A DNA stretch of 64,000 nucleotides from Molossus alvarezi (taxonomy: Eukaryota; Chordata; Mammalia; Chiroptera; Molossidae). Location: the NCBI GenBank assembly GCA_037176705.1, contig CM073885.1:220980290-221044289 (forward strand). Direction: 5' to 3'. Position numbers and translations under genes: made by a program. The notes under the pieces were generated by a model that saw only the letters and a program-made list of their open reading frames with translations, searched no databases and was not told where the DNA came from. The first letter of the stretch is position 1. The number at the start of each line of letters is the position of its first letter. Shown piece by piece: positions 1-12,179 of this stretch.

Positions 1-118
1 TGTGGGAAAAGGCAGGAAGGGGGGCAAGAGTCGGGAGGAGGGGTCAGTGGGGGAAAATGAGGAACATCTGTAATACATTCAACAATAAAGATAAACAAAA
101 CAAGTTGAAAAATAATAC
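1..118 (+). mobile_element. L1 3' end (bat L1, 3' UTR remnant)
   Basis: G-rich 3' UTR text (runs of GGAGGGG) followed by acatctgtaatac...caacaataaagataaa, which is how the other plus-strand L1 copies in this window (near 16.7-16.9 kb and 45.0-45.2 kb) end. Only the terminal part is inside the window. No coding sequence remains. Confidence 0.75.
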
Positions 119-559
119 AGAGAGATCTTATGTTCCATCACCCAGCTTCTCCCAGTGGTGATATCTAACTTAACTATATTGCATTATCAAAACCAAGAAA
201 TTGATAATAAATAACATACTTTAAAGGTTAACTATATATTCCAAAACAAAACAAAATTAGTGAGAGGAGTGGCCTTGTTTTAAACGTTTGCAAATATCTT
301 TCAGAACTATCTTAATAGAAGACAGAGTTTTATATCTGCTCTTGCAATCTATCAGCTATATTATGTTTTGTTGGCTGAAGTGTAAGAAAAAAACTGAGCC
401 TCATACAGATATGTAGTTGAAAAAGGATAGAGTATTTTAATAGCTCTTTCAGATAATTGTGGATATTCTTTGATACTACACCAAAAGTTGACAAGTGATA
501 GGTTAATAAAAATGGGGAATTTGAAATCATATCACTTATAATTGTTATGCTGTCACTAC

Positions 560-785
560 CACACAGCCAAAGAGCACCAGTAACACACCTATAATTGAAC
601 CATTAGGTTTGTTGACTGTTCCAGCCCAGCCGATGGTAGCTCCAGCTGATATATATGGAGAACAATCACCTAGCTGAGCCAGTTAACCCACAGAATTGTG
701 AAATATAATACTATACAAGATTATTGTTGTTTTAAACCACTAACTTTTGGGATAATTGGTTACACTGCATTAAATAACCCGAAAC
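560..785 (+). mobile_element. MaLR-type LTR 3' part (ancient)
   Basis: The stretch ending in ttgttgttttaaaccactaacttttgggataattggttacactgcattaaataacc resembles the 3' end of mammalian MaLR (MLT1/MST-like) LTRs, which end with 'gttgttttaagccactaagttt...gttacagcagcaata'. Diverged. The flanks 121-560 and 785-1099 hold AT-rich DNA in which I recognise nothing. Confidence 0.5.
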
Positions 786-1117
786 ATTGAGAATCTAAAA
801 AATTAAAATTTGGCTGTGATAATCAAAACTGAAGTATAATTTCATTATGGACTTATATTTCCCGGAAACATTGTTTTCAGAGAATATGATACACATAGTC
901 ATGAAAGTCTTTCTGTTTGGGGATTTTTTACATAAATAACTATTTGTGTGTGTTTTAAACAATTACTGCTGCTGGATGTAGAATTCATGAGCCGGTAGAA
1001 TTAGGGTACCATGAATGTCTAAGAATCATTGCTTTAAATTTGAATGTTTATTTCTATAGAACCCCAAATCTCCTTTTATCAGTATTTTAATGATTAAAAG
1101 AAAGGCATAAAGTTCTT

Positions 1118-1335
1118 TTTTTTTTTTATCCTCACCCGAGGACATTTTTTTTTCAGATAGAGTGGGAGGAAGAGAGAGAGAGAGAGAGAAACATCGACGT
1201 GGAAGGGACACATCGAGTGGCTGCCATCCGCATGACCAACCAGGGCTGGAGACAAACTGCAACTGGGGGAACCAAACCTGGGTCTTTCTGGACTGCAGGC
1301 CGACACTCTAACTGCTGAGCCAAACCAGCCAGGGC
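1118..1335 (-). mobile_element. VES SINE
   Basis: On the plus strand it reads poly-T, atcctcacccgaggac, GA-rich tract, acatcgacgtggaagggacac, and ends aaccagccagggc, the reverse complement of a VES SINE. It is flanked by a perfect 18-bp target-site duplication, GAAAGGCATAAAGTTCTT, at 1100-1117 and 1336-1353. Confidence 0.95.
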
Positions 1336-1559
1336 GAAAGGCATAAAGTTCTTAATCTCTGGGTTACTGTCTTGAAATATTTCCCAGAGACTCTTAAGAT
1401 TTACAAGGGACTTTCAACCTTAAGTACAATCTCAAAACCACTTCCCTCGTAGGTGTGTCTGCTGGAATGTCTCCAGGAAGAACATCACTACTCCTAGAGA
1501 CAGCCTAGTTCTGATCTTGCAGAGATACAGGTTAGAAAGATTTCCCTCTGATCAAGCAT

Positions 1560-1710
1560 CGGCCTGGTATGAGATTCTGGAGTCAGAGATTTGGATTTCA
1601 ACTCCGGCTGTGGGATTGGTGAGGTATGGCAGCCACACTGAGCTCTCTGCACCTCTGCCTAAACAGGTGTGATGAGATTCTGCGGGCTAATTAACACAAA
1701 AACCAAGGCA
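1560..1710 (+). repeat. MIR-like fragment
   Basis: Text such as 'ctggagtcagagatttggatttcaactccggctgtgggattgg' follows the MIR core (gagtcagac...gggttcgaatcc). Diverged and partial. Confidence 0.5.
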
Positions 1711-2039
1711 GAACTGCTCTGACATAACTTTCATCTTAGTCTTCAACTAAATGATACAGAGCTAAATTTCTTTATTACTCACTGATCACAAACTATTTTT
1801 TCCCAGATGAAGATCATTTTAGGCATGCATTCCTATAAACAGATTAGATTCATTATTATATTTAATTTAATTTTAATTTTAAGCTGTTTCAAATGTACTC
1901 AGTCAGTTTCTTTCTTTTTTAAAAATTAAATCTATTTGTCTGGTATCTTATGGCAAATCAAATTGGTTTTTCACAGTATTGGGACAGTGTTTTCTTTTAA
2001 AATAAAAGGGTCCAGACTTTGAGAAACAACATCCTTGTA

Positions 2040-2480
2040 GATAAAGTCCCAACTCTATGCTGTAACCTGTGCTCATCTCTACAGTTTCACATCTGAGCTG
2101 CTTCCCAAACCCTTTCTAGCTATGTGGACCTTCCTGTGGTCTCCCAGTTATACCACACCTTTCACATCCTGGTTCCGTCCCTGAACTGCCCTCCCCCTGG
2201 TTGGGTTAGCCTCATTCTTCAAGACCCAGCTCAAATGCCTTCTCCTCTGTGAAGCCTTTCCATGGCCCGTCTGTCCTCACTTCCTTCCCTCAGCCACCAG
2301 CTTGCCTGGGTTCCCTGCAGTAGAGCCCGACGGTGGTGAATGGTTTACACACAGGTCTCCTCCACTGGCCTGTGAGCTCCCTGGTGACAGAGGGCAGGTT
2401 TCATGTTCTGCTCTCTTCACAATTCACCCCAGTGTCTCTGGCAATTGGCCAGGCACACAGTTTGAGTATGATGAATATTA
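2040..2480 (+). repeat. L2 LINE 3' fragment
   Basis: Contains the L2 3'-end phrases 'cttcaagacccagctcaaatgccttctcctctgtgaagcctttcc' and 'cctgtgagctccctggtgacagagggcaggt', ending with 'ggcaattggccaggcacacag'. An ancient mammalian LINE with no ORF. Confidence 0.8.
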
Positions 2481-2639
2481 ATAAGGTTAAATGTTTCCAG
2501 GAAGATTAATGGTCAGAAAAAAACTGTATCACACAGAACCCAACCTAGTAAACTCCTCTTTTTTTAACAGAAAGGTGAAAAACCAAGCCGCACAAGGATT
2601 TTTATTTAAGTGATAATGTTCTGGTGGTGTGAGCGGGTG

Positions 2640-3115
2640 GGGAAATAAGCATCCTTCTGCGTTATTGGTTGAGTTGTAAATTGGTGTAAAAAGTGCTCAT
2701 TCTCTTTGACCCAGTAATTCCACTTCTAGATGACTTTCTCCAGAAAAATTCCCAGGAGTGCAAAAACCCCACAAACAGAGACGTTCTGGCAGCATTGTTT
2801 GTACTGTCAAAAAAACTGGAATCTACTTTACACACCACGAATGAGGGATGGGATAAATAAATTACCACGACCTCCAATTCTATGAAATAATATGTAGATA
2901 TTAAAGAGAATAATTTACCATTAGCTGTGGTTAGTCTTGGGTGTGGATTCATGTGGGACTTTGACTTTGTATTTACATGTTGCACCGGGAATGTTTATAG
3001 TGAAATTTTGGAAACAAATGTAATTGTCAAGGCTACTATTATTCAGTATCTTTTGAGTTTTTTATGATTATGAGATACTTTTGTAATGAAAAATACAATA
3101 AAATACATATTTAAA
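2640..3115 (+). mobile_element. Old L1 fragment (ORF2 end/3' UTR)
   Basis: 'ctctttgacccagtaattccacttctagatg', then 'caaaaaaactggaatctactt' and 'atgaaataatatgtagatattaaagag', follow the decayed C-terminal ORF2 region of mammalian L1 (the 'WDCKLVQPLWK...IPLLGIYP' neighbourhood). The frame is broken. Confidence 0.7.
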
Positions 3116-3639
3116 AACCAAACTAAGATTTGATTTCCCTTTGAAAAAGAGCCACTGCAGGCCAGTAATTGTTGAACGCCACTAGGTGTCACTCTGAGCA
3201 AACGCTCTTTGTGAAACAGTAGCTGCCAGAAAATGCTGATTTCCTCATCACCAACTAGCTAGACACAGGGATGCTATCTGATCTCAGGAAACCGCTGACT
3301 CCCATAGAACACCTGCAGGTGCTGGAAAGGAGGACCGACACAGACCCCGAGAGGTGGAGGCGGCATGTCTGAGGGGGCAGGACTAAACCTGGACCCAGAG
3401 TTAGGAAAGGGATCCTCCCAGCAGAAGCTGGGCACCCATGGCCAAAGTCAAACTCTTTAATTCTGTGTACGAATGCATGTGTATCAGCGACCCCTCCTTG
3501 ACAATTAGTTTTGTTTCCAAAACCTTTCCAGCAACTAGGAAGAAATTTTGAAAAAAAATTGACCGAAATTTTATCAAGCGTCTGGATCTACCTCTAACTG
3601 ATAGAAGCTAGATAGCTTGGCAGAATGTATTAAATGTCA

Positions 3640-4130
3640 GCAAGGGTTTGTAATCAGCAAAATCCAGACTGAGGATTCTAGGAAAAATGACCTGGTTTCT
3701 TCAACAAATAAATTACAAGGAGACAAAAAGAGATAAAGGTGAACCCTACAGATTAAAAAAGGCTGAAGAGCTGTATCAAGCAGCTGCAATATATGGAACT
3801 TATTTAGATCCCTAATCAAAGAAATTATTTTTTAAAAAGACAATCAGAGATGTGTGAATACTGACCGGATATTTGACGATATTAAGGAATCACTGTCAAG
3901 TTTTTAGGTATGATAATGATATTGAAGTTATTTTGTCTTTAAATCCTTAGTGGAACAAACTGAAACATTACTGGGATTTGTTTCAAGTTAGTGTGTGAGG
4001 GCATGGATGAAATCATCCTGGCCCTGAGTGGGTTGTTGTTGAAGCTGGATGATGATTACATGAGGGTTAATTACAGTATTCTCTTTACTTTTTCGGTTGG
4101 AATTTTTAAAATAATAAGCATTGTTTAAAA
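3640..4130 (+). mobile_element. Old L1M/L1ME 3' UTR fragment
   Basis: 'gaatactgaccggatatttgacgatattaaggaatcactg...ttaggtatgataatgatattgaagttat' is the recognisable 3' UTR of old mammalian L1 (L1M class). Noncoding. The interval 3115-3640 contains nothing I can assign. Confidence 0.6.
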
Positions 4131-4325
4131 TTAGACATCAGTATTAAGGTGAGAGGAATAAATGACATACTTGACAAAGCAAACAATTAAACTTTCTGAG
4201 GGCACAGGTAGAGCCAGGTAAGAATCACTTTAAACTTCTGAGTAGGCAAGAGTTAAATAAACACAATTTGTTCACTAGTGTTTTGGAATTTGGTGGGGGT
4301 GGGGGGTGAAAATCACCTAATCTTA

Positions 4326-4420
4326 TTAAGCCTCAGTTTCCTCCTCTGTAAAATGGACATCATACAACAGTATTTTCTAGGGGAGTCTTGAGACTTAAAT
4401 GGGAGAAGCGTCTAAAAGAG
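4326..4420 (+). repeat. MIR fragment
   Basis: 'cctcagtttcctcctctgtaaaatggacatcatacaac' is the diagnostic MIR 3' portion. Confidence 0.7.
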
Positions 4421-4525
4421 CAGTTTGAAACCTGTAGAGTACGACCCAAGTGCTAAAAGTTGTTAACACTGGTTCATTTACTCACACATAGTCAGAATCT
4501 TTAGGTGTGGATTCTGGAATAGGGA

Positions 4526-4772
4526 CTTTTTTTTTCTTTTTTTTATCCTCACCCGAGGACATTTCCCCATTTTTGTTCAGATAGAGTGGGAAGGAGAGAG
4601 AAAGAGAGAGAGAGAGAGAAACATTGATGTGAAAGAAACACATCAAGTGACTGCCTCCCACATGACCCCAACCAGGACCGAGGTACATGCCCTTAACGGG
4701 AACCGAACCCAGGACTCTCTGGTCCACGGGCCGACGCTCTAATCGCTGAGCCAAACTGCCCAGGGCCAGGGC
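4526..4772 (-). mobile_element. VES SINE
   Basis: Reverse-complement VES: poly-T, tatcctcacccgaggac, GA tract, 'tgcccttaacgggaaccgaaccc', ending 'gccagggc'. Possible target-site duplication gggac(t/a)ttt on both sides. Confidence 0.9.
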
Positions 4773-4782
4773 GGGACATTTT

Positions 4783-4990
4783 AAAAAAGATTTTGTATTG
4801 ATTTTTAGAGAGAGAAGAAGAGAGAGAGAAAAACACTGATGTGAGAGTGAAACATTAATCGGCTGCCTCCTTCATGCCCCTATCGGGGATCCAGCCTGAA
4901 ACCCGGGCTTGTGCCCTGACCGAGAATCAAACCAGCTATGTTTCAGTGCACAGGTCAACTCCCAACCAATTAAGTCACACCAGCCAGGGC
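4783..4990 (-). mobile_element. Older tRNA-derived SINE (VES relative)
   Basis: Reverse-complement copy with 'tgatttttagagagagaagaag', 'gtgccctgaccgagaatcaaacc' and end 'accagccagggc'. It lies directly beside another SINE, making a 4.5-5.25 kb cluster of three. Confidence 0.85.
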
Positions 4991-5022
4991 TAAGGATTTT
5001 TTTTTAAAAAAAGCTTCACAAG

Positions 5023-5248
5023 CCCGGCTGGTGTGGCTCAGTGGTTGAGCATGAACCCATACACCAAGAGGTCGCCAGTTCAATTCCCAGTCAGGGCACA
5101 TGCCCGGGTTGTGGGCTTGATCACCAATGCGGGACATGCAGGAAGCAGCCAATCGATGTTCTCTCTCATCGATATTTCTCTCTCTCTCGCCCTCTCCCTT
5201 TCCCTCTCTCTAAAATCAATTTTAAATCAATAAATACATAAAATAAAA
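5023..5248 (+). mobile_element. tRNA-derived SINE (ctggtgtggctcag subtype)
   Basis: Starts ccggctggtgtggctcagtgg, carries a B-box-like 'gttcaattcccagtcaggg', a CT tract and an A-rich tail with 'aaaatcaat'. It is flanked by a 12-bp perfect duplication AAGCTTCACAAG at 5011-5022 and 5249-5260. Confidence 0.95.
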
Positions 5249-5260
5249 AAGCTTCACAAG

Positions 5261-6150
5261 TGATTGATTCCACTCTACAGCCAGGGCTGACAACCATTCA
5301 TCTAATTGAGCTTCAGTCAATGAGTAGTTCTGAGCAATCATTAAGAAAACTGGATCTTGGTTGGTATAGTTCTCAAGGAACTTTTAATGACCAGAGGTGC
5401 CCTCTAGATGTTAACTCCTTAGAAGGACAGGTTTTGTCCAGCTGTACACCCATTGTGGCCATCTGGCCACATCTGACCCCCCAGTTGCTGACACAAGAAG
5501 AGTTAGGCAATTTCAGATATTTCTGGTGGAATTTTCCATTGTTTTCCTTCCTTCTAGGAGATTTATCTTTTCTGATTATAAAGGTTTTTGGGTTTTGTAA
5601 ATTTCCCAGTTTTAGGTATGAGCCAGAGAGACAAGTCCGAGTTCCTGAGTCATATTCCAGGTCAGACCTTTTGGGGTTTGCACCCTGAGTCATGCTGAGC
5701 CCTGAAACCACGGGGTTTGAGGTGGGAGAGCATCGAGCCTGCCACACCGTCCTATCCAGCACAGAATTCCCCGGCGGTACCTTCCCAATTGATCTTCCTG
5801 TTTGTTCCTGAAGGTTCAGCAAAGAGACAAATAGGATCTGTTGAAATAACCTAAGCGGGGGGTGCTGGTGGGGGTGGGGGTGGGGTCTGAGATAAGAGAG
5901 TAAAGTTTTTGAAGAGACAAAATAAAATGATGCTGTGCAAGCCGAGTTCCAGATTCCCCAGGTCTGTTCACTAGATGCATGGGCTGTGTAAAACTGTGGA
6001 AATAAAGGTTTACTTGCAGTGGGATCGTATTTTACTTCTTTTCTCTACATATCCAGGCTTCTTTCTTCCTCAACACATATCATCAAACGCAAGTACCTGG
6101 ATGTGATCTTTCTGGGCACAGAGGAAGTCAGAGGCACTCTGGAATCCCAG
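5261..6150. other. Unassigned intergenic stretch
   Basis: Two overlapping open frames (5260-5688 plus, 142 codons; 5373-5822 minus, 149 codons) cover the same DNA on opposite strands. I see no family signature, splice logic or start context for either and treat both as chance openings. 5850-5885 is a short G-rich (ggtggggg) run. No repeat family recognised. Confidence 0.5.
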
Positions 6151-6179
6151 ATACCCCTGGTATCTCAGCTCCGCCCATA

Positions 6180-6345
6180 ACCCAAAGTGCAACCTTGAGT
6201 AAATCACTGAAGTGTTTCCCTATTTGTAAAGTGGGGTTCATGACTGGACCGACTTCATAAGGCTGTTGGGATGATTAAGTGAGATTAAATGAGATAAAAA
6301 ATGCTTAGCACAGCATCCACCACACAGGAAACTGATTATGTTTAC
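6180..6345 (+). repeat. MIR fragment
   Basis: 'gagtaaatcactgaagtgtttccctatttgtaaagtgg...ggctgttgggatgattaagtgagattaaatgagat...gcttagcacag' is a full run of the MIR 3' half. Confidence 0.85.
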
Positions 6346-6429
6346 TACAGGATCCACAGCCAGAATCACCCAGAGACCTTGTGGGAAAGCCAATTCAGGG
6401 GTCAGAGTTCAGTTTGAGAAGATGGACTA

Positions 6430-6560
6430 GTCCTGGAGATGGAGTGATGAGGTTGCACAACAATGTGAATATACTTAACACCATAGCATTGCACATCTAA
6501 AAAATGGTCAAAATGGCAAATTTTATGTTATGGACATTTTACCACAATAAATGTTTTTAA
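6430..6560 (+). mobile_element. Old L1 3' UTR fragment
   Basis: 'aaaaaatggtcaaaatggcaaattttatgttatg...ttttaccacaataaa' is the 3' terminus of L1M-class elements. The following ~1 kb (6560-7640) has no recognisable gene or repeat. Confidence 0.7.
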
Positions 6561-7639
6561 CAAAAGTGCATTCAGTGGGATTTTTAGCCAGCTCCTAGGT
6601 GAGGCTGCTAATACCTGTTTAAAGACCACACTTTGAGTAGCCAGGTTGTGAACCACCGCCACCAAATTCGTATAGCACTTTACAGTTTCCGTAAGGTATT
6701 TCTGTATCCCGTGGCTCCGGGCTGCGCTCAGGAACAGCACATGGCGCTGTGTCTAGAGTAAATGCAATGCTTCCTCAGCTGCACAGACCTCGTCGTGGGC
6801 AGTTTACAGGTAGTGGGTTGACCAGGCTGTCTCTATATAAGCAAACAGGATCTCACCTGAGGGCCCCTTCTCTTTTGACTGCATTTTTGGGGGCCAAATC
6901 TCCCAAGCAAATACTTCCCACACCACCTGAGGATGTGCTCTCCCCATTTGTATTCATGGCTCTGGCTCAGGACAAGCTTCGCCCATTGGATCTGGCCTTC
7001 CTCCCAGGCTGGTAGGGGGTATTTCAAACATGTCTTCTGTGTGTTTACCTTCTTACCGACAGGACCCACGGAAACTGCTCTGTCATGGCTGTTGAGCGTG
7101 GGACATGACGGCATTTGTTGGAGCTCTAGTCTCTGTTCCGTCGTCACCGTACCTGTCGGCAAGTGCAGACAGCTGGGCGCTCCTGACTGCCCTGTGTGAG
7201 CTGCACGGTCAGCTTCCCCCCACAACAGTCCCCCGCGTGTGTCCTTCGTGAGCTAGTGAGAGCTCACCCCTCCTGGGAGCCACACACACGGCCTCATTGG
7301 TGCTCTTGCTAACAGCTGTTTCCTGTACTGGAAGTTCATGCAAGTTTAAGCTTTGGGCTGTCGCTATTGTACATCTGTCCTCAGTATCCTGCAGTAACCC
7401 TGCTCTGACTTATCCATTTCCCGAACCACTGGGAACAAGGACAGGCTCACTGGGCCATCCTGAACTCCACTCAAAAGAGTAAAAAAAAAAATTTCCTGTC
7501 AGTTTTTTCAGTAGGAACCATGTTGCAGAGGCCAAAGCGCCTGCTGCTGGCCCCTCCAACAGTGGGACACCCCAGCAACCACCTGCAGCAGGAACTCCTG
7601 GGGGGCTCGAGTCTCAAAAGGAAGGAGGAAAGACAGGCA

Positions 7640-8110
7640 CCCCAGAGTTCAAGGTCCTAGAACAGGGGTTCTCCACAGAAGAATCATCTGGTGGAGTGAA
7701 TGTCTTAAAAAATACTGACGCCGCCTTGGCCGGTTTGGCTCAGCAGTTAGAGCGTCGGCCTGTGGTCCAGAGAGACCCGGGTTCGGTTCCCGCTAAGAGC
7801 ACGTACCTCGGTTGCAGTTTGTCCCCAGCCCTGGTTGGGTCGTGCGGGTAGCAGCCACTCGATGTGTCCCTTTCACGTCGATGTTTCTCTCTCTCTCTCT
7901 CTCTCTGTCTCTTTCCCTCCCACTCTATCTGAACAAAAAGTGGAAAAATGTCCTCGGGTGAGGATAAAAAAAAAATTACTGACGCCTGAGTCCCATCCAA
8001 GATCCACTGAATTGGAATGTCTGGGGGTGGGACCAGGGCATCAGCAGCTATTTCTAAAAGTAAGTCTAATGTGTGGCCACACTGCAAACCTCTACCTTAC
8101 AGGGTTTCTG
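7640..8110 (+). mobile_element. MER5-type hAT element split by a SINE
   Basis: Left half 'caggggttctccacagaagaatcatctggtggag' and right half 'gagtcccatccaagatccactgaattggaatgtctggggg...ccagggcatcagcag' together make a MER5A-like non-autonomous hAT relic. A VES SINE at 7723-7976 interrupts it. Confidence 0.75.
7723..7976 (+). mobile_element. VES SINE
   Basis: Starts gccttggccggtttggctcag; B-box-like 'gggttcggttcccgc'; CT tract; tail 'cctcgggtgaggataaaaaa'. Perfect 10-bp duplication tactgacgcc at 7713-7722 and 7977-7986. Inserted into an older MER5-type element, so it is younger. Confidence 0.97.
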
Positions 8111-8864
8111 TTCTGTTTTGTTTTTACTTGAATCAGAGCAAACATAGTTGGAGACAGAATGGAGCTCTGATCATCATGAAACATAAGACTCCAGTGTTTT
8201 TATGACAAAATGTGAACACGTGTCTGAACTAAGCAGCAGCTTTAACCATTGTAATCATGTTGTAAGTGTGTTTACCCCGAGAATAGGACAACTTGCTCTT
8301 AGGTGAGAACACAGAACCAATGGCCAATGCCACTGGGAACCCCTGGCTGCTGACCTGTCCCTGAGGGGAAGGACTTGGAGGGAAAGGAGGTTTGGTGAGC
8401 GTCATTCACAGGAAATGCTCACCAACTACCCACTGGATGTATCAAATTTTGAAATAAAAAGAGTTTTAACTATAAAAGAGGATTTCAAAAATAAACTGTT
8501 CCATGAAGTAGATAGCAAATATAACAGAACTCAGCAAAGTGATAACACATTTATCAAATTGACTTCAAATGAGTATGGATTAAAATTTGATGTCTGTAGT
8601 TCCTGGTCACTTTGTTACACTTACACTCCCCTCAATCGGGAGAAGTATTTGTTTGAACATACTTTGGGAAAACAAGACCTCCAAAGACAAAAAGTTTTAC
8701 CAATAAGACTTACATTATTTAAATCCATTCTCCTTAGCGGATTTAAAGATAGTCTAAGCAGGGTTCCACAAACTCAAACAAATACCAGCTGTTTCAAACA
8801 ATGCTGAATCTGAATCACCTAGACGGGGCTTCAGAACTTGCAGGTGGTGGTGTCAGTTCCTATT

Positions 8865-9310
8865 GCTGCTGTAACGAATAAAGCAATGTGAATTTATTAC
8901 CTTACTGTTCTGAAGGTTAGAAATCCAACACAGGTCTTGCCAGGCTAAAATCAAGGTCTCAGCAGGACCGCCTTCCTTTCCGGAGGCCCTAGGGAGAATG
9001 TTTCCTTGCCTTTCCAGCTTTTGGAGGCCACCCACATCCCTCCACTCATGGCCCATTCTCCCAGCTTGATGGCAGCAATGGCAGGTGTTCTATCACCTCA
9101 CTCGGACCTCCTTTCCGCCTCCTTCTCTGCTTTCAAGAACCTTTGTAATTGCCTGGAGCCCATTTGGATAATGCAGGATAATCTCAACATCTCAAGGCCC
9201 TTAATCACATCTGCAAAGTTCCTTTTGCCATGTAAAGCAACATATTCACAGGTTCTGGAGATTAGGGCCTGGTCATCTTTGGGGAGAGGCAGTATTCTGC
9301 CCCCTACAGA
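8865..9310 (-). mobile_element. MLT1-type MaLR LTR
   Basis: 'cctattgctgctgtaacgaat...ttactgttctgaaggttagaaatccaacacaggtct' through 'caacatctcaaggcccttaatcacatctgc' and 'catattcacaggttctggagattagggcctgg...cagtattctgcccc' follows the reverse complement of an MLT1 LTR. No internal retroviral coding region. The preceding 8110-8860 is AT-rich, with nothing assigned apart from a short MER5-like scrap near 8805. Confidence 0.85.
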
Positions 9311-10055
9311 TGGTTAAAGCTCCCCAGATAAATCTGAGGTGGCTTGTCCATGGACTGTCACTTGGGGACCACAGTTGGATGTCAAAGGCTCTCTCCATCC
9401 CATCTCTCTGATTCCCAGCCAAAATTCCCTTCTAGTGAAACTCTCATGGTTCTGTCCCCATTCATGTGCCATTCCTATCCCACCCTCCACCTCAGTGGAG
9501 AGCAAGACCTCCAGATTTTTATTTATTCTATGTATTATAAATAGTTATTGAGTGTCTCTATTTTTTACTTTTCTCACTAATCAATAAATGTCTCTTTATA
9601 TATAATTCAGTTGGGGATTAATTAATACAATAGTATATTCCCTATAGTCTCGATCAAAAAAAGTATCAATAGTCTATATGTTTAAGAATCTAGAAAGTTA
9701 AACTATCAATTTTTAAAAATAACTGTTTTACCTGGGGTGTTTTGGTTGAAAGGAGCTAGCTCTTGCTAACTCCAGTGAGCGGGGGATTTCTTATAAAGAT
9801 CCAGAAAGAGCGGGAAGAGAGCTGGAACCAAAGAGCACAAATGTTTGGCATCATTCACCTTGGAACTGGGGAGAGGAGGGAGATTTCGGGATCCAAACTC
9901 ATCCTTGGAATATCAGCAGCAGAATGTTCTAGATCTTCACTCGAAAGAGGTCTCCTGGATATTACTCAGCAAATTATGTTCGCTTTTGGGATAAACATAA
10001 TCCTTTAAAACCCACTAAACTCATTGATAATTACATATATTTTAATATTTTTTAT
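9311..10055. other. Unassigned intergenic DNA
   Basis: No coding sequence or clear repeat family seen. The short open frames here have no supporting context. Confidence 0.4.
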
Positions 10056-10059
10056 GAAA

Positions 10060-10560
10060 GTAATGTAAAGGGTAAAACAAATTAAACAATATGAAAAGGT
10101 ATAAAATGAAAAAGAAAGTATTCTTCTAGAGAAACCATTGTGAATATTTCATTCTTTTAAATGGCTTGTTTAGTATATTCCATTATATGGATCACCATAA
10201 TTTATTTAACTAGTCTTCAACTGATGGACATTTAGATGACCCATCTTTTTGCAATTATAATAATTCAATAAACATCTTGTCCATTTTTCTTTGCCCCCTT
10301 GTATTGGCAAGGCAGATTCCTATAAGTGGAATTGCTGAGTCAAAGGGTGTGTGAATTCTAAATGTTGTCAATTTGCCATCCATGTATATTTATTCTTTTG
10401 TGGACTGCTTATTTGTGTTATTAGTTCATTTTTCTATTGAGTCATTCCTCTTTTTCCTATTTATTTTAAGAGCTTTTCCATGTAAAGAAAATTAGTCATT
10501 TGACATATGAGTTGAGATTCCCACCTCCCATTTTAACATTTTTCTTTTTAATTGATTAAC
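10060..10560 (-). mobile_element. Old L1-type LINE fragment
   Basis: 'catttagatgacccatctttttgcaattataat...cattttgt...cctataagtggaattgctgagtcaaaggg' reads as the reverse complement of the L1 ORF2 C-terminal region (SIP/GIYP area), heavily diverged. Confidence 0.6.
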
Positions 10561-10729
10561 TATTAAATTATCTCTTTCCTAAGGGAGCAGTGAGAACTTG
10601 AATGTTTTTGCCCTCTTGTTCTGGCTTCAGAATCATCCCCCTAGTGGGGATTCCTAGACCACCACTGTCTGTGCAGACTTTCCTGCCACTTCCTGCCTCA
10701 TCATCCTTCAATGAGATGAACTATTTGTG

Positions 10730-11070
10730 GTTCCATAAAACCACCGGATTATCTCTTAATTCCACATTTTTGCTCATACGGTCCCCTTTGCCTGGAATGT
10801 CTTTTCTGTCCTTCCCATTAGTCCTGGGTAAACACTGCTTATCACTTAAGATTCAGTGGGGTCATCTTTCCCTCCAGGAAGGTTCTGAGCTAGGTTTTCC
10901 TCTGCTGTATCCCATAATACCCTGTGCACATCTGTATTATTGCACTTACCACACAGTAGTTTAATTATTCATGAGCCTGCCTTTCCCATTAGACTGATTT
11001 CACAATGGGAAGAAACTATATCTTATCTATCATTTTGCATTCCCAGGCTCACAATAAATGTTTTTTAAAG
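10730..11070 (+). repeat. L2 LINE 3' fragment
   Basis: 'gtcccctttgcctggaatgtcttttctgtcc', 'ccctccaggaaggttctgagc' and 'cccaggctcacaataaatg' match the L2 3' end order. A short GGAA/AAAG-rich stretch follows at 11066-11110. Confidence 0.7.
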
Positions 11071-11419
11071 GAAGGAGGGTAGAAAAGAAAGAAGGAAGAA
11101 AGAAAGAAAGTCAAGGTCAGGCCGGCTCCCTGCACCTTTCCCTGGCTAGTGGTCTCTACCTTCTGTTTCTTCACCTCTGTGGCTTATCCTTCACTTACAT
11201 GAAAGGCATTTGAAAGTTATCACCTTCTTAGGATCCCAGGTAGTCCTCTGAGGTGCTCTAGAACTGTGCAATACAAAGAAATAAGTTGTCCGTTCATCCC
11301 TAGACCTCTCTTATAAAACCCCATATTACAGTATTTACTAAAGTATTTCTTTAGCTCATAATTTGGAGCAGACATTAAGTATTTGTTATATTTTCTACTC
11401 TTTTATAGCATTTTACAAT

Positions 11420-11650
11420 TTTGAAATCACTTCAAATGCATCTAAATGTTAGCTGACCTTCACACAACCCTGAGAGGTAACTAGAAAAGGTGACATAAAC
11501 CCCATTTTATAGATGGAGAAACTGAGGCTCAGAGAAATTTTAGTTAACTTGCTGTGGGTCACACAACTATTTACCTGTGGAGCCAGGACTGAAACCCAGT
11601 CCTTCTGACTCTAAATCCAGTGCTCTTTCTACTGCTCCATTCTGCCTCTT
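11420..11650 (-). repeat. MIR
   Basis: 'ccccattttatagatggagaaactgaggctcagagaaattttagttaacttgctgtgggtcacacaac...ggactgaaacccagtc' is MIR in reverse complement, nearly full length. Confidence 0.9.
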
Positions 11651-12179
11651 CATATCCTGCTAAAAGTTTGATTTTGGTTATATGGCTATTTTATAATGTG
11701 TTTCAGCACGTCAATACAATCACATTTGTATCTGTTACATATTTAAAACTCTGGGAATTACCCAATATAAGAATAGTTTCTCTTTGTTACTTGTCAGCAG
11801 GAGCAGCTTCCTCCTTCTAATCTAAGAACTACACATTTTTTCACAGGTAAGAATCTGGCCGGGTGGGAAAACGGTGGAACTGGATAGCAGGCAAGAGAGT
11901 TGCTCCCGGTCTTTGGTCAGCCATATTTCAGCACACCCTTTTCCCTCTTCTCTTACTTTCAGCCAGTGAACTACTAGGCATCGATTAAAATTAGTATTTA
12001 CAAAGAGCTTGTATTTACATAGCTACCATATTATGTAAAAAAAAGGCGAGACTTCAAGATTTTAGCTACATGAATAATATGCTAAAGAAAAGACTAGAAG
12101 GAAATAAGGAAATGCATCAAAAAGTTGCTAGAAGTCATCTCTAAGTGTTAGGATTATGAGTGATTCTTACTTTATTCAT

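Noticed and set aside
5260..5822. Opposed 142- and 149-codon frames
   Set aside because: They lie on opposite strands over the same bases, with no family signature or conserved features; probably chance.
7723..7830. tRNA-like 5' ends of the VES SINEs (A and B box-like sequences)
   Set aside because: These are SINE promoter heads; the copies do not fold into a complete tRNA cloverleaf and are flanked by SINE bodies and target-site duplications.
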